Assembly: GCF_001426525.1 (NCBI RefSeq)
Contig: NZ_LMEW01000009.1
Span: forward strand, 1 to 64,000
Source: Massilia sp. Root133
GTDB lineage: Bacteria > Pseudomonadota > Gammaproteobacteria > Burkholderiales > Burkholderiaceae_D
Length of the DNA stretch: 64,000 nt
Direction: 5' to 3'
A program made the translations under genes and the position numbers. Shown in pieces: positions 14,620 to 23,573 of the stretch. Below the pieces are notes generated by a model. That model made no database searches, was not told the DNA's origin, and worked only from the letters and a program-made list of their open reading frames with translations. Positions within the stretch are counted from its first letter, which is position 1. The number at the start of each line of letters is the position of its first letter.

Positions 14620-14934
14620 ATGGATAAGATTCGTAAAAACGACGAAGTCATCGTTCTGGCCGGTAAAGACAAAGGCAAGCGCGGTGTCGTTCAGCAGCGT
14701 GTAGATGCTGAGCACGTCATCGTCGAAGGCGTGAACGTGGCCAAGAAGGCCGTCAAGCCGAACCCGATGACCGGCGTAACTGGTGGTATCGTCGACAAGA
14801 CCATGCCGATTCACGTGTCGAACGTCGCGCTGTTCAATGCAGCGACCGGCAAGGCTGATCGCGTTGGCTTCAAAGAAGTGGATGGCAAAAAAGTCCGCGT
14901 CTTCAAGTCGAACGGCGAAGTAGTGAAAGGGTAA
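14620..14934 (+). CDS. rplX: 50S ribosomal protein L24
   Basis: A 104-residue L24, an assembly initiator that binds the 5' end of 23S rRNA. The KOW motif ([17 protein letters not shown]) is at residues about 10-26. GGGAG precedes the ATG, and rplE follows after 6 bp. Confidence 0.97.
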   Translation: MDKIRKNDEVIVLAGKDKGKRGVVQQRVDAEHVIVEGVNVAKKAVKPNPMTGVTGGIVDKTMPIHVSNVALFNAATGKADRVGFKEVDGKKVRVFKSNGEVVKG

Positions 14935-14940
14935 TGAGAA

Positions 14941-15480
14941 ATGGCCCGTCTCCAACAAGTTTATAAAGACAAAGTCGTTGCCGAACTGACCGAAAAATTC
15001 GGTTACAAGTCGGTGATGGAAGTGCCGCGCCTGACCAAGATCACCCTGAATATGGGTCTGTCGGAAGCTGTCGCCGACAAGAAGATCATCGAGCACGCAA
15101 CCGGCGACCTGACGAAGATCGCTGGCCAGAAGCCGGTCGTGACCAAGGCTCGCAAGGCAATCGCAGGTTTCAAGATCCGCGAAGGCTACCCGATCGGCAC
15201 GATGGTGACCCTGCGTGGCGCCCGCATGTACGAATTCCTGGACCGTTTCATCACCGTGGCCCTGCCGCGCGTGCGTGACTTCCGTGGCGTCAGCGGCAAA
15301 TCGTTCGATGGTCGCGGCAACTACAACATCGGCGTCAAAGAGCAGATCATCTTCCCGGAAATCGATTACGACAAGATCGATGCGCTGCGTGGCATGAACA
15401 TCTCGATCACCACGACCGCTAAGACCGACGAAGAAGCCAAAGCGCTGCTCGCCGCATTCAAATTCCCGTTCCGGAACTAA
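14941..15480 (+). CDS. rplE: 50S ribosomal protein L5
   Basis: A 179-residue L5, which binds 5S rRNA and the P-site tRNA. It has the expected [19 protein letters not shown] and [20 protein letters not shown] segments. It is in a tight cluster with rplX and rpsN. In E. coli this region is where S8 represses spc translation; I did not identify the matching RNA fold here. Confidence 0.97.
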   Translation: MARLQQVYKDKVVAELTEKFGYKSVMEVPRLTKITLNMGLSEAVADKKIIEHATGDLTKIAGQKPVVTKARKAIAGFKIREGYPIGTMVTLRGARMYEFLDRFITVALPRVRDFRGVSGKSFDGRGNYNIGVKEQIIFPEIDYDKIDALRGMNISITTTAKTDEEAKALLAAFKFPFRN

Positions 15481-15484
15481 GAAC

Positions 15485-15790
15485 ATGGCAAAACTTGCAC
15501 TGATTAACCGCGAACAGAAGCGTGCAGACCTGGTGGAGAAATTCGCCGCAAAGCGTGCCGCTCTGAAAGCAATCATCGACGACCAGTCGAAGACCGAAGA
15601 AGAGCGTTACGAAGCACGCCTGAAGCTGCAGGCCCTGCCGCGTAACTCGGCCCCGACCCGCCAGCGTAACCGCTGCGCCATGACCGGCCGTCCTCGTGGC
15701 ACTTTCCGTAAATTCGGTCTGGCCCGTATTAAACTCCGCGAATTCGCCATGAAAGGCGAAATCCCGGGTATGACCAAAGCTAGCTGGTAA
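15485..15790 (+). CDS. rpsN: 30S ribosomal protein S14 (long, zinc-free form)
   Basis: A 101-residue S14. It is the long form without the two CxxC zinc motifs: the region after [13 protein letters not shown] has a single cysteine. It ends [12 protein letters not shown] as usual. S14 binds late in the 30S head. The gene lies 4 bp after rplE. Confidence 0.97.
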   Translation: MAKLALINREQKRADLVEKFAAKRAALKAIIDDQSKTEEERYEARLKLQALPRNSAPTRQRNRCAMTGRPRGTFRKFGLARIKLREFAMKGEIPGMTKASW

Positions 15791-15804
15791 TAGGAGAATA
15801 AGCA

Positions 15805-16200
15805 ATGAGTATGAGCGATCCTATCGCCGATATGCTGACCCGTATTCGCAACGCGCAAGGCGTGCAGAAGACCACCGTCGAAATGCCGTCGTCCAAGCTG
15901 AAAGTTGCGATTGCCAACGTCCTGAAGGATGAGGGTTACATCGAAGATTACGCCGTGTCCACCGAAGGTGGCAAGGCTGAACTGAAAATCGGTTTGAAAT
16001 ACTACGTCGGCCGTCCGGTTATCGAGCGCATCGAGCGCGTCTCCCGTCCTGGCCTGCGCATCTACAAGGGCAAAGACGAGATCCCTCAGGTCATGAACGG
16101 CCTGGGCGTGGCAATCGTCTCGACCCCGAAGGGTGTGATGACCGACCGCAAAGCACGTGCTACCGGTGTCGGTGGCGAAGTGATTTGCTACGTGGCTTAA
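15805..16200 (+). CDS. rpsH: 30S ribosomal protein S8
   Basis: A 131-residue S8, a primary 16S rRNA-binding protein and in E. coli the translational repressor of the spc operon. It begins [18 protein letters not shown]; two in-frame ATGs (15805 and 15811) both give S8-like starts, and AGGAG at 15793-15797 favours the first. The C-terminal RNA-binding region ([20 protein letters not shown]) is intact. Confidence 0.97.
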   Translation: MSMSDPIADMLTRIRNAQGVQKTTVEMPSSKLKVAIANVLKDEGYIEDYAVSTEGGKAELKIGLKYYVGRPVIERIERVSRPGLRIYKGKDEIPQVMNGLGVAIVSTPKGVMTDRKARATGVGGEVICYVA

Positions 16201-16210
16201 GGAGTAGACG

Positions 16211-16744
16211 ATGTCTCGAGTAGCTAAGATGCCAATCGCCGTCCCGGCCGGTACCGATGTCGCGATCAACGCGTCGTCGATCACCGTCAAGGGCCCGCTG
16301 GGCACCCTGACCCAGCCGCTGAACGGCCTGGTCAAAGTGGAAAACAACAATGGCACGCTGACCTTTGACGTGATCGACGATTCGCGCGAATCGAACGCCA
16401 TGTCGGGCACCCTGCGTGCACTGGTGAACAACATGGTGACCGGTGTCACCAAAGGTTTCGAAAAGCGCCTGACCCTGGTCGGCGTGGGTTACAAGGCCGC
16501 CGTCCAAGGCAACGCCCTGAACCTGTCGCTGGGCTTCTCGCACCCTGTGCTGCACGCGATGCCGGAAGGCGTCACCGCAGCGACCCCGACCCCGACCGAG
16601 ATCCTGATCAAGGGTATCAACCGTCAACAGGTCGGCCAGGTTGCCGCAGAAGTGCGTGCTTACCGCTCGCCTGAGCCGTACAAAGGCAAGGGTGTCCGTT
16701 ATGCGGACGAAGTGGTGAAGCTTAAAGAAACCAAGAAGAAATAA
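16211..16744 (+). CDS. rplF: 50S ribosomal protein L6
   Basis: A 177-residue L6 near the factor-binding site, made of two similar domains ([14 protein letters not shown], then [19 protein letters not shown] and the C-terminal [17 protein letters not shown]). AAGGAG precedes the start. rplR follows after 12 bp. No unusual features. Confidence 0.97.
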   Translation: MSRVAKMPIAVPAGTDVAINASSITVKGPLGTLTQPLNGLVKVENNNGTLTFDVIDDSRESNAMSGTLRALVNNMVTGVTKGFEKRLTLVGVGYKAAVQGNALNLSLGFSHPVLHAMPEGVTAATPTPTEILIKGINRQQVGQVAAEVRAYRSPEPYKGKGVRYADEVVKLKETKKK

Positions 16745-16756
16745 TCGGAGCTGACG

Positions 16757-17119
16757 ATGGACAAGAAAGAATCGCGTCTGCGTCGCGGACGCCAAACCCG
16801 CATCAAGATCGCGCAGTTGGGCGTGAACCGCCTGTCGGTGCACCGCACCAACCTGCACATCTATGCGAACCTGATCAGCCCGGATGCGAAGGTCCTGGTT
16901 TCGGCTTCGACGCTGGAAGCAGAAGTGCGCGCCGAGCTGGGCGGCAAGTCGGGTGCGGGCGGCAACGCCGCTGCAGCCGCACTGGTTGGCAAGCGCGTCG
17001 CAGAAAAAGCACTGAAAGCAGGGATCACCGAAGTCGCATTCGACCGTTCGGGTTTCCGTTACCACGGCCGTGTGAAGGCGCTGGCAGAAGCCGCGCGCGA
17101 AGCTGGTCTGAAGTTCTAA
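16757..17119 (+). CDS. rplR: 50S ribosomal protein L18
   Basis: A 120-residue L18, which binds 5S rRNA with L5. It has a basic N-terminus ([20 protein letters not shown]) and the family C-terminus ([20 protein letters not shown]). It lies between rplF and rpsE with short spacers. Confidence 0.97.
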   Translation: MDKKESRLRRGRQTRIKIAQLGVNRLSVHRTNLHIYANLISPDAKVLVSASTLEAEVRAELGGKSGAGGNAAAAALVGKRVAEKALKAGITEVAFDRSGFRYHGRVKALAEAAREAGLKF

Positions 17120-17131
17120 GGAAGAATCGTC

Positions 17132-17650
17132 ATGGCAAAAATGCAAGCGAAAATGGCAAGCGACAAGCCGGATGATGGCATGCGCGAGAAAATGATCGCG
17201 ATCAACCGCGTGACCAAAGTGGTCAAGGGTGGTCGTATCATGGGTTTTGCAGCGCTGACCGTTGTCGGTGACGGCGATGGCCGCATCGGCATGGGCAAAG
17301 GCAAGTCGAAGGAAGTTCCGGTCGGCGTGCAGAAAGCGATGGAAGAAGCCCGCCGCAACCTGATCAAGGTGCCCCTCAAGAACGGCACGCTGCAGCACAG
17401 CGTCACCGGCCGCCACGGCGCGTCGTACGTGATGATGTCGCCGGCCAAGCCGGGTACCGGCGTGATCGCAGGCGGCGCAATGCGCGCAATCTTCGAAGTC
17501 ATGGGCGTGACCGACGTCGTCGCCAAGTCGACCGGTTCGTCGAACCCGTACAACCTGGTTCGCGCGACCCTCGACGGTCTGGCAAAAATGAGCACTCCGG
17601 CCGACATCGCTGCCAAGCGCGGCAAGTCGGTGGAAGAGATCCTGGGTTAA
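17132..17650 (+). CDS. rpsE: 30S ribosomal protein S5
   Basis: A 172-residue S5, involved in decoding fidelity and mRNA helicase activity with S3 and S4. It has the double-stranded-RNA-binding-like N-terminal domain ([20 protein letters not shown]) and the [18 protein letters not shown] loop. rpmD follows after 11 bp with a GGGGAA site. Confidence 0.97.
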   Translation: MAKMQAKMASDKPDDGMREKMIAINRVTKVVKGGRIMGFAALTVVGDGDGRIGMGKGKSKEVPVGVQKAMEEARRNLIKVPLKNGTLQHSVTGRHGASYVMMSPAKPGTGVIAGGAMRAIFEVMGVTDVVAKSTGSSNPYNLVRATLDGLAKMSTPADIAAKRGKSVEEILG

Positions 17651-17661
17651 GGGGAATAACT

Positions 17662-17841
17662 ATGGCAAACACCATCAAAGTCAAGCTGGTCAAAGGCCTG
17701 ATCGGTACCCGCCAGGATCACCGCGCCACCGTGCGCGGTCTGGGTCTGCGTCGTGTCAACTCGGTTTCCGAGCTGCAGGACACCCCGGCGATCCGCGGCA
17801 TGATCAACAAGGTCAACTACCTCGTGAAAATTGTCGACTAA
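17662..17841 (+). CDS. rpmD: 50S ribosomal protein L30
   Basis: A 59-residue L30 ([40 protein letters not shown], ending KIVD). It is in the usual place between rpsE and rplO. Length and sequence are normal for the short bacterial form. GGGGAA lies upstream of the ATG. Confidence 0.97.
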   Translation: MANTIKVKLVKGLIGTRQDHRATVRGLGLRRVNSVSELQDTPAIRGMINKVNYLVKIVD

Positions 17842-17868
17842 GCTGCGGCTTGGTCAACGGAGAAAATA

Positions 17869-18300
17869 ATGCAACTCAATACCATCCAACCCGCTGAAGG
17901 CGCGAAACACGCCAAGCGCCGCGTCGGTCGCGGTATCGGCTCGGGCCTGGGCAAGACCGCCGGCCGCGGTCACAAGGGTCAGAAGTCGCGTTCGGGCGGC
18001 TTCCACAAGGTCGGCTTCGAAGGCGGTCAAATGCCGCTGCAGCGCCGTCTGCCGAAGCGTGGCTTCAAGTCGCTGAACGCTACGTTCAAGGCTGAAGTGC
18101 GTCTGTCGGACCTGAACAACCTGGCCGTCGCCGACGTCGACGTCCTGGTGCTCAAGCAAGCCGGCGTGCTGCCGGTCGTCGCTCGCGACGTGCGCGTGAT
18201 CCTGTCGGGCGAAATCACCAAAGCGGTGAACCTGAAAGGCATCAAGGCAACCGCTGGCGCGAAAGCAGCAATCGAAGCAGCTGGCGGCTCGGTCGCCTAA
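17869..18300 (+). CDS. rplO: 50S ribosomal protein L15
   Basis: A 143-residue L15 with the glycine- and basic-rich N-terminal extension ([20 protein letters not shown]) that threads into 23S rRNA, and the C-terminal globular domain. It precedes secY in the spc operon, as usual. Confidence 0.97.
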   Translation: MQLNTIQPAEGAKHAKRRVGRGIGSGLGKTAGRGHKGQKSRSGGFHKVGFEGGQMPLQRRLPKRGFKSLNATFKAEVRLSDLNNLAVADVDVLVLKQAGVLPVVARDVRVILSGEITKAVNLKGIKATAGAKAAIEAAGGSVA

Positions 18301-18329
18301 ACGCGACCGCTGCCTGATCGGAGCAAAAA

Positions 18330-19664
18330 TTGGCGACTAATTCACAACTTGGTAAAAGTGCTGCATCCGGTTTCCCCTGGGGCCGGTTGTGGTTCTTGCT
18401 TGGCGCATTGGTCGTGTACCGTATCGGAGCTCATATCCCGGTCCCCGGGATTGACCCGATCGCCATGGCCCAGCTGTTCAAGCAGAACGAGGGCGGCATT
18501 CTCGGCATGTTCAACATGTTCTCGGGCGGTGCCTTGTCTCGTTTTGCCGTGTTCGCACTTGGCATCACGCCGTACATTTCGGCTTCGATCATCATGCAGC
18601 TGGTGTCGATCGTCTCGCCGCAGATGGAGGCACTGAAGAAAGAGGGCGAGGCCGGCCGCCGCAAGATCACCCAGTACACCCGTTACTTCACGGTCGTGCT
18701 GGCTCTGTTCCAGGCGTTCGGTATCGCCGTCGCGCTCGAGGCGCAGCAAGGCCTCGTGATCGATCCGGGCATGGGCTTCCGCCTCGTGACCGTCGTGACC
18801 CTGCTGACCGGCACCATGTTCCTCATGTGGCTGGGCGAGCAGATCACCGAGCGCGGTCTTGGCAACGGTATCTCGATCATCATTTTTGCCGGTATCGCAG
18901 CAGGTCTGCCGGGCGCACTGAGTGGCTTGTTCACCCTGGTGTCGAACGGTTCGATCGGTAGCTTCTCCGCGATCATCATCGTGATTCTGGTAGCCCTGGT
19001 GACTTACGCTGTCGTGTTCGTCGAACGCGGCCAGCGCAAGATCCTGGTGAATTACGCGAAACGCCAGGTCGGTAACAAGATCTATGGTGGCCAAACCAGC
19101 CACCTGCCGCTGAAGCTGAACATGGCTGGGGTGATCCCGCCGATCTTCGCTTCGTCGATCATCCTGTTCCCGGCCACGATCGTCGACTGGTTCACGCGCG
19201 GCAAAGATGTCAACAGCCCCGTCGTCGGGTTCCTGAAAGACCTCGCTGCCTCGCTGAGCCCGGGCGAACCGATCCACGCGTTGCTGTATGCGGTGGCCAT
19301 CGTGTTCTTCTGCTTCTTCTACACGGCGCTGGTATTCAACAGCAAGGAAACGGCGGACAACTTGAAGAAGAGCGGCGCGTTTGTACCGGGCATCCGTCCG
19401 GGCGAGCAGACCGCACGCTACATCGACAAGATCCTGATGCGCCTGACCCTGGCCGGTGCGGTCTATATCACGCTGGTGTGCCTGGTGCCGGAGTTCTTCC
19501 AGAGCCAGTGGAAAGTACCTTTCTACTTTGGCGGAACCTCGCTCCTGATCATCGTGGTCGTCACGATGGATTTCATGGCGCAGGTGCAGAACTACGTCAT
19601 GTCGCAGCAATATGAATCGCTGCTGCGCAAGGCTAATTTCAAGGGCGGTATCCCGTCGCGTTGA
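18330..19664 (+). CDS. secY: Protein translocase subunit SecY
   Basis: A 444-residue inner-membrane protein with ten predicted membrane segments, the channel of the Sec translocon with SecE and SecG. It has [24 protein letters not shown] first helix context, the [14 protein letters not shown] segment of helix 2 and the basic cytoplasmic loops that bind SecA and ribosomes ([19 protein letters not shown]). The start is a TTG at 18330 with GGAG eight bases upstream; no nearby ATG gives the expected N-terminus. The rare start codon may limit SecY synthesis relative to the ribosomal proteins before it. Confidence 0.96.
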   Translation: MATNSQLGKSAASGFPWGRLWFLLGALVVYRIGAHIPVPGIDPIAMAQLFKQNEGGILGMFNMFSGGALSRFAVFALGITPYISASIIMQLVSIVSPQMEALKKEGEAGRRKITQYTRYFTVVLALFQAFGIAVALEAQQGLVIDPGMGFRLVTVVTLLTGTMFLMWLGEQITERGLGNGISIIIFAGIAAGLPGALSGLFTLVSNGSIGSFSAIIIVILVALVTYAVVFVERGQRKILVNYAKRQVGNKIYGGQTSHLPLKLNMAGVIPPIFASSIILFPATIVDWFTRGKDVNSPVVGFLKDLAASLSPGEPIHALLYAVAIVFFCFFYTALVFNSKETADNLKKSGAFVPGIRPGEQTARYIDKILMRLTLAGAVYITLVCLVPEFFQSQWKVPFYFGGTSLLIIVVVTMDFMAQVQNYVMSQQYESLLRKANFKGGIPSR

Positions 19665-19696
19665 GCGGCCGGCGCCCCCAGGAGTGAATAGACCGA

Positions 19697-19915
19697 ATGG
19701 CAAAAGACGACGTCATCCAAATGCAAGGGGAGATTCTGGAGAACCTCCCGAACGCGACCTTTCGCGTGAAGCTGGAAAACGGGCACGTGGTGCTTGGACA
19801 TATCTCGGGTAAAATGCGGATGAATTACATCCGCATTCTTCCGGGTGACAAGGTAACGGTGGAGCTGACCCCTTACGACTTGTCCCGGGCCCGCATCGTG
19901 TTCCGCACCAAGTAA
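19697..19915 (+). CDS. infA: Translation initiation factor IF-1
   Basis: A 72-residue S1/OB-fold protein that binds the 30S A site during initiation. The sequence is the standard one ([40 protein letters not shown], ending RIVFRTK). Its place between secY and rpmJ is usual for betaproteobacteria. AGGAG lies upstream. Confidence 0.98.
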   Translation: MAKDDVIQMQGEILENLPNATFRVKLENGHVVLGHISGKMRMNYIRILPGDKVTVELTPYDLSRARIVFRTK

Positions 19916-19952
19916 AACTAATCAAGTTATCGAATCTGGAAGAGAGTGCAAA

Positions 19953-20066
19953 ATGAAAGTTAACGCTTCAGTCAAGCGGATCTGCCGCAACTGCAAGATC
20001 ATCAAGCGCAAGGGCGTGGTCCGTGTGATCTGCGTCGAGCCGCGTCACAAGCAGCGTCAAGGTTAA
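19953..20066 (+). CDS. rpmJ: 50S ribosomal protein L36 (zinc form)
   Basis: A 37-residue L36 (starts [20 protein letters not shown]). It keeps the zinc ligands C11, C14, C27 and H32, so it is the zinc-binding form. It lies 37 bp after infA and 15 bp before rpsM, with AGAGAG upstream of the ATG. Confidence 0.97.
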   Translation: MKVNASVKRICRNCKIIKRKGVVRVICVEPRHKQRQG

Positions 20067-20081
20067 TACGAGGAATATCGA

Positions 20082-20447
20082 ATGGCACGTATTGCAGGGG
20101 TCAACGTCCCCAATCACCAGCACACCGTCATCGGCCTGACGGCGATCTATGGTATCGGCCGTACCCGCTCGAAGCAGATCTGCGAATCGACCGGCGTTGC
20201 GACCAACAAGAAGGTCAAGGACCTGGACGACAACGAGCTGGAAAAGCTGCGTGATGCAGTCGGCAAGTTCGTAGTCGAGGGCGACCTGCGCCGTGAGCTG
20301 TCCATGAGCATCAAGCGTCTGATGGACCTGGGCTGCTACCGCGGCATGCGTCACCGCAAAGGCCTGCCGGTCCGCGGTCAACGCACCCGTACCAATGCAC
20401 GTACCCGCAAGGGCCCGCGCAAAGCAGCTCAATCGCTCAAGAAATAA
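20082..20447 (+). CDS. rpsM: 30S ribosomal protein S13
   Basis: A 121-residue S13 of the 30S head, contacting P-site tRNA through its basic tail ([20 protein letters not shown]). It starts [20 protein letters not shown]. First gene of the alpha group; rpsK follows after 14 bp. Confidence 0.97.
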   Translation: MARIAGVNVPNHQHTVIGLTAIYGIGRTRSKQICESTGVATNKKVKDLDDNELEKLRDAVGKFVVEGDLRRELSMSIKRLMDLGCYRGMRHRKGLPVRGQRTRTNARTRKGPRKAAQSLKK

Positions 20448-20461
20448 TCTAGGAACTGACC

Positions 20462-20866
20462 ATGGCTAAGCAACAAAGCTCGGCGGCTGCAGCCCGCATC
20501 CGCAAGAAAGTCAAGAAGAACGTCGCCGAAGGCATCGCACACGTCCACGCATCGTTCAACAACACCATCATCACGATCACCGATCGTCAGGGCAATGCCC
20601 TGTCGTGGGCGACGTCCGGCGGCGCAGGCTTCAAGGGTTCGCGTAAATCGACCCCGTTCGCGGCTCAGGTCGCAGCCGAAGCAGCTGGCAAGGTTGCTCA
20701 GGAATACGGCGTGAAGAACCTGGAAGTCCGCATCAAGGGTCCGGGCCCGGGCCGTGAGTCGGCTGTGCGCGCGCTGAACAACCTGGGTATCAAGATCACC
20801 GAGATCCAGGACGTGACGCCGGTTCCGCACAACGGCTGCCGTCCGCCGAAGCGTCGTCGTATCTAA
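20462..20866 (+). CDS. rpsK: 30S ribosomal protein S11
   Basis: A 134-residue S11 of the 30S platform, lining the E site and the Shine-Dalgarno helix ([20 protein letters not shown], ending [10 protein letters not shown]). After it comes a 251-bp gap with a GC-rich UUCG hairpin and a promoter-like sequence before rpsD, so rpsM-rpsK and rpsD may be separately controlled. Confidence 0.97.
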   Translation: MAKQQSSAAAARIRKKVKKNVAEGIAHVHASFNNTIITITDRQGNALSWATSGGAGFKGSRKSTPFAAQVAAEAAGKVAQEYGVKNLEVRIKGPGPGRESAVRALNNLGIKITEIQDVTPVPHNGCRPPKRRRI

Positions 20867-20873
20867 TGTTGCC

Positions 20874-20891
20874 CGGGCGGTTCGCCGCCCG
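20874..20891 (+). terminator. Short GC-rich hairpin after rpsK
   Basis: CGGGCGG (20874-20880) pairs with CCGCCCG (20885-20891) around a TTCG tetraloop, 7 bases after the rpsK stop codon. There is no T-run, so it may stabilise or process the mRNA 3' end instead of terminating. Confidence 0.4.
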
Positions 20892-20958
20892 TCGCAGCAT
20901 TGATGCGCTACACGCCGTGGTGTAAAGAATCGCCGGTGCAGTTAACCCAGAAATGGGT

Positions 20959-20964
20959 TATACT
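20959..20964 (+). promoter_or_regulatory. Possible promoter ahead of rpsD
   Basis: TATACT at 20959-20964 sits in GGGTTATACTGCCCGG, very like the rpsJ promoter (GTGTTATACTGCCG). In both, GCAGT lies about 20 bases upstream and mirrors the ACTGC. No good -35 is present. A leader of about 150 bases would precede rpsD. Confidence 0.35.
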
Positions 20965-21117
20965 GCCCGGCTATTGTCGCCTCGGGCCGTCCTGGCCATG
21001 AGGTTTTTGTAAGCCACGTCCGGTCTCATCGAAGAACTGGACTAGCGCCTGTTGTGGAAGAAGTACTGAACTTCGGCCGCATCCGGGGCGTGATCATTCA
21101 AACAAAGGAAGTTTAAC

Positions 21118-21741
21118 GTGGCACGTTATATCGGACCTAAAGCAAAACTGTCGCGCCGTGAAGGCACCGACCTGTTCCTGAAGAGCGCACGCCGCTCGCT
21201 CGATTCGAAGTGCAAACTGGACGTCAAGCCGGGCCAGCACGGCGTCAAGTCGGGCCAGCGTACGTCGGACTACGGCAACCAGCTGCGCGAAAAGCAGAAG
21301 GTCAAGCGTATCTACGGCGTGCTGGAGCGTCAGTTCCGCCGCTACTTCGCCGAAGCGTCGCGCCGCAAGGGCAACACCGGTGAGACCCTGCTGAAGCTGC
21401 TGGAATCGCGTCTGGACAACGTCGTCTACCGCATGGGCTTCGGCTCGACCCGCGCCGAAGCACGTCAGCTGGTCAGCCACAAGGCCCTGACCGTGAACGG
21501 CAACGTCGTGAACATCGCTTCGTACCAGGTCAAGACCGGCGACGTCGTCGCCGTCCGCGAAAAGGCCAAGAAGCAGACCCGTATCCTCGAAGCCCTGTCG
21601 CTGGCCGAGCAGGTTGGCTTCCCGAGCTGGGTGTCGGTCGACGCCAAGAAAATGGAAGCGACCTTCCGTTCGTATCCGGAGCGTAACGAGATCGCTGCCG
21701 ACGTCAACGAAGCGCTGATCGTCGAACTGTACTCGCGTTAA
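21118..21741 (+). CDS. rpsD: 30S ribosomal protein S4
   Basis: A 207-residue S4, a primary 16S rRNA-binding protein and in E. coli the repressor of the alpha operon. It begins [20 protein letters not shown] and contains an S4 RNA-binding domain ([20 protein letters not shown]). The zinc cysteines found in some S4 proteins are absent. Translation starts at GTG (21118) after AAAGGAAG. A promoter-like sequence lies upstream, and a REP-like repeat and a hairpin separate it from rpoA. Confidence 0.97.
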   Translation: MARYIGPKAKLSRREGTDLFLKSARRSLDSKCKLDVKPGQHGVKSGQRTSDYGNQLREKQKVKRIYGVLERQFRRYFAEASRRKGNTGETLLKLLESRLDNVVYRMGFGSTRAEARQLVSHKALTVNGNVVNIASYQVKTGDVVAVREKAKKQTRILEALSLAEQVGFPSWVSVDAKKMEATFRSYPERNEIAADVNEALIVELYSR

Positions 21742-21773
21742 TCGACTTTGGCGCGGTCATCCCGCGCCGAAGT

Positions 21774-21852
21774 CGTCCCCGCGAAAGCGGGGATCCATAC
21801 TGAGCTGGCGAAAGCCCGCTGTGTATGGGTTCCCGCTTCCGCGGGAACGACG
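21774..21852. repeat. Paired REP-like repeat between rpsD and rpoA
   Basis: Inverted units: 21774-21800 (CCCCGCGAAAGCGGGG then ATCCATAC) and 21823-21852 (GTATGG then TTCCCGCTTCCGCGGGAA and CGACG). The whole can fold as a long hairpin. It lies inside the alpha operon, an unusual place for such a repeat. Confidence 0.8.
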
Positions 21853-21888
21853 GAACATCCGTTTCCGTCTGCACCGAATTCGCTTTAC

Positions 21889-21913
21889 CGCCTGCTCCCA
21901 GAAGCAGGCGTTT
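21889..21913 (+). terminator. Hairpin with T-rich tail before rpoA (possible attenuator)
   Basis: CGCCTGCT (21889-21896) pairs with AGCAGGCG (21903-21910), followed by TTTCT. It could reduce read-through from rpsD into rpoA, or be part of the repeat region. No obvious rpoA promoter is seen after it. Confidence 0.4.
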
Positions 21914-21974
21914 CTACTACTGATGCCATCAGCCTTATCGGTGTAACGAGCCGAGGGTATTGAAGAGGACACTC

Positions 21975-22952
21975 ATGCAAAATAGTTTGTTGAAGCCACG
22001 TATTATCGATGTCGAAACGCTCGGCGCCGGCCACGCGAAAGTCGTGATGGAACCGTTCGAACGTGGTTATGGCCACACGCTGGGTAACGCGCTGCGCCGC
22101 GTGCTGCTGTCGTCGATGATCGGCTACGCGCCGACCGAAGTGACGATCGCCGGCGTCGTGCACGAGTACTCGTCGCTGGATGGTGTGCAGGAAGACGTCG
22201 TTGACCTGCTGCTGAACCTGAAAGGCGTCGTGTTCAAGGTGCACAACCGCGACTCCGTGACGCTGACCCTGAAGAAGGAAGGCGAAGGCCCGGTCCTGGC
22301 TTCGGACATCGACCTGCCGCATGACGTGGAACTGATCAACCCGGAACACGTGATCGCCCATCTGACCGCCGGCGGCAAGCTGGACATGCAGATCAAGGTC
22401 GAAAAAGGCCGCGGCTATGTGCCGGGTAACGTGCGCCGCCTGTCGGAAGACACGAACAAGACCATCGGCCGCATCATCCTGGATGCATCGTTCTCGCCGG
22501 TCCGCCGCGTGTCGTACGCCGTGGAATCGGCCCGTGTCGAACAGCGTACCGACCTCGACAAGCTGATCATCAACATCGAGACCAACGGCGTCATCACGCC
22601 GGAAGAAGCGATCCGCCAGTCGGCCCGCGTCCTCGTCGACCAGCTGAACGTGTTCGCCGCCCTGGAAGGCACGGAAGCCGCCGCGGAAGCACCGTCGCGT
22701 GCGCCGCTGGTCGATCCGATCCTGCTGCGTCCGGTGGACGACCTGGAACTGACCGTCCGTTCGGCAAACTGCCTGAAGGCCGAGAACATCTATTACATCG
22801 GCGACCTGATCCAGCGTTCGGAAAACGAACTGCTGAAGACGCCGAACCTGGGCCGCAAGTCGCTGAACGAGATCAAGGAAGTCCTGGCTTCCCGTGGTCT
22901 GACCCTGGGCATGAAGCTCGAGAACTGGCCGCCCGCAGGTCTGGAAAAGTAA
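21975..22952 (+). CDS. rpoA: RNA polymerase subunit alpha
   Basis: A 325-residue alpha subunit. The N-terminal dimerisation domain ([20 protein letters not shown] at about 26-45) is followed by a linker and a C-terminal domain for UP elements and activators ([40 protein letters not shown]). I chose the ATG at 21975, preceded by AGAGGA; an upstream in-frame TTG at 21960 has no support. It lies between rpsD and rplQ as in the standard alpha operon, though a repeat and hairpin intervene. Confidence 0.98.
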   Translation: MQNSLLKPRIIDVETLGAGHAKVVMEPFERGYGHTLGNALRRVLLSSMIGYAPTEVTIAGVVHEYSSLDGVQEDVVDLLLNLKGVVFKVHNRDSVTLTLKKEGEGPVLASDIDLPHDVELINPEHVIAHLTAGGKLDMQIKVEKGRGYVPGNVRRLSEDTNKTIGRIILDASFSPVRRVSYAVESARVEQRTDLDKLIINIETNGVITPEEAIRQSARVLVDQLNVFAALEGTEAAAEAPSRAPLVDPILLRPVDDLELTVRSANCLKAENIYYIGDLIQRSENELLKTPNLGRKSLNEIKEVLASRGLTLGMKLENWPPAGLEK

Positions 22953-23066
22953 TTTGCAGCACCCGCCCGGGGCAGGTGTCCCGGGCGTTCAACGCCAACC
23001 GGCCCGCGTCGCGCATAAGCGGCGATCGAAGAGCTCGGATTTAAACTTAACTCGAAAGGAAATACC

Positions 23067-23462
23067 ATGCGTCACCGTCACGGCCTTCGCAAGCTGAACC
23101 GTACCTCGTCCCACCGCCTCGCCATGCTGCGCAACATGACCGTTTCGCTGCTGCGTCACGAAGCGATCAAGACCACCCTGCCGAAAGCCAAGGAACTGCG
23201 CAAAGTCGTCGAGCCGATCATCACCCTGGGCAAGAGCGACACCCTGGCCAACAAGCGCCTGGCATTCGCCCGCCTGCGTGACCGCGAAATCGTCCAGAAG
23301 CTGTTCGCCGAAATCGGCCCGCGCTACAACGCGCGTCCGGGCGGCTACATCCGCATCCTGAAGATGGGCTTCCGCGTTGGCGACAACGCCCCGATGGCCT
23401 TCGTCGAGCTGGTCGATCGTCCGGAAGTCACCTCGGCTGACGACGCGCCGACCGCCGAGTAA
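23067..23462 (+). CDS. rplQ: 50S ribosomal protein L17
   Basis: A 131-residue L17 at the tunnel exit region ([40 protein letters not shown]). It is the last gene of the alpha operon and is followed by a strong terminator. GAAAGGAAA precedes the ATG. Confidence 0.97.
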   Translation: MRHRHGLRKLNRTSSHRLAMLRNMTVSLLRHEAIKTTLPKAKELRKVVEPIITLGKSDTLANKRLAFARLRDREIVQKLFAEIGPRYNARPGGYIRILKMGFRVGDNAPMAFVELVDRPEVTSADDAPTAE

Positions 23463-23481
23463 TCGCGGTTCAAGCAACATG

Positions 23482-23510
23482 AAAAACCAGGCTCCGGCCT
23501 GGTTTTTTTT
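23482..23510 (+). terminator. Terminator of the alpha operon
   Basis: AAAAACCAGGC (23482-23492) pairs with GCCTGGTTTTT (23497-23507), loop TCCG, with a run of eight T (23503-23510). It ends the rplQ transcript before dsbD; the A-rich 5' side may also work on the other strand. Confidence 0.92.
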
Positions 23511-23573
23511 CGTCTGCAGCGCACTAAACGCACCCGGTGTACCATGCTGATGCGTTGAACCAATATTCCGACC

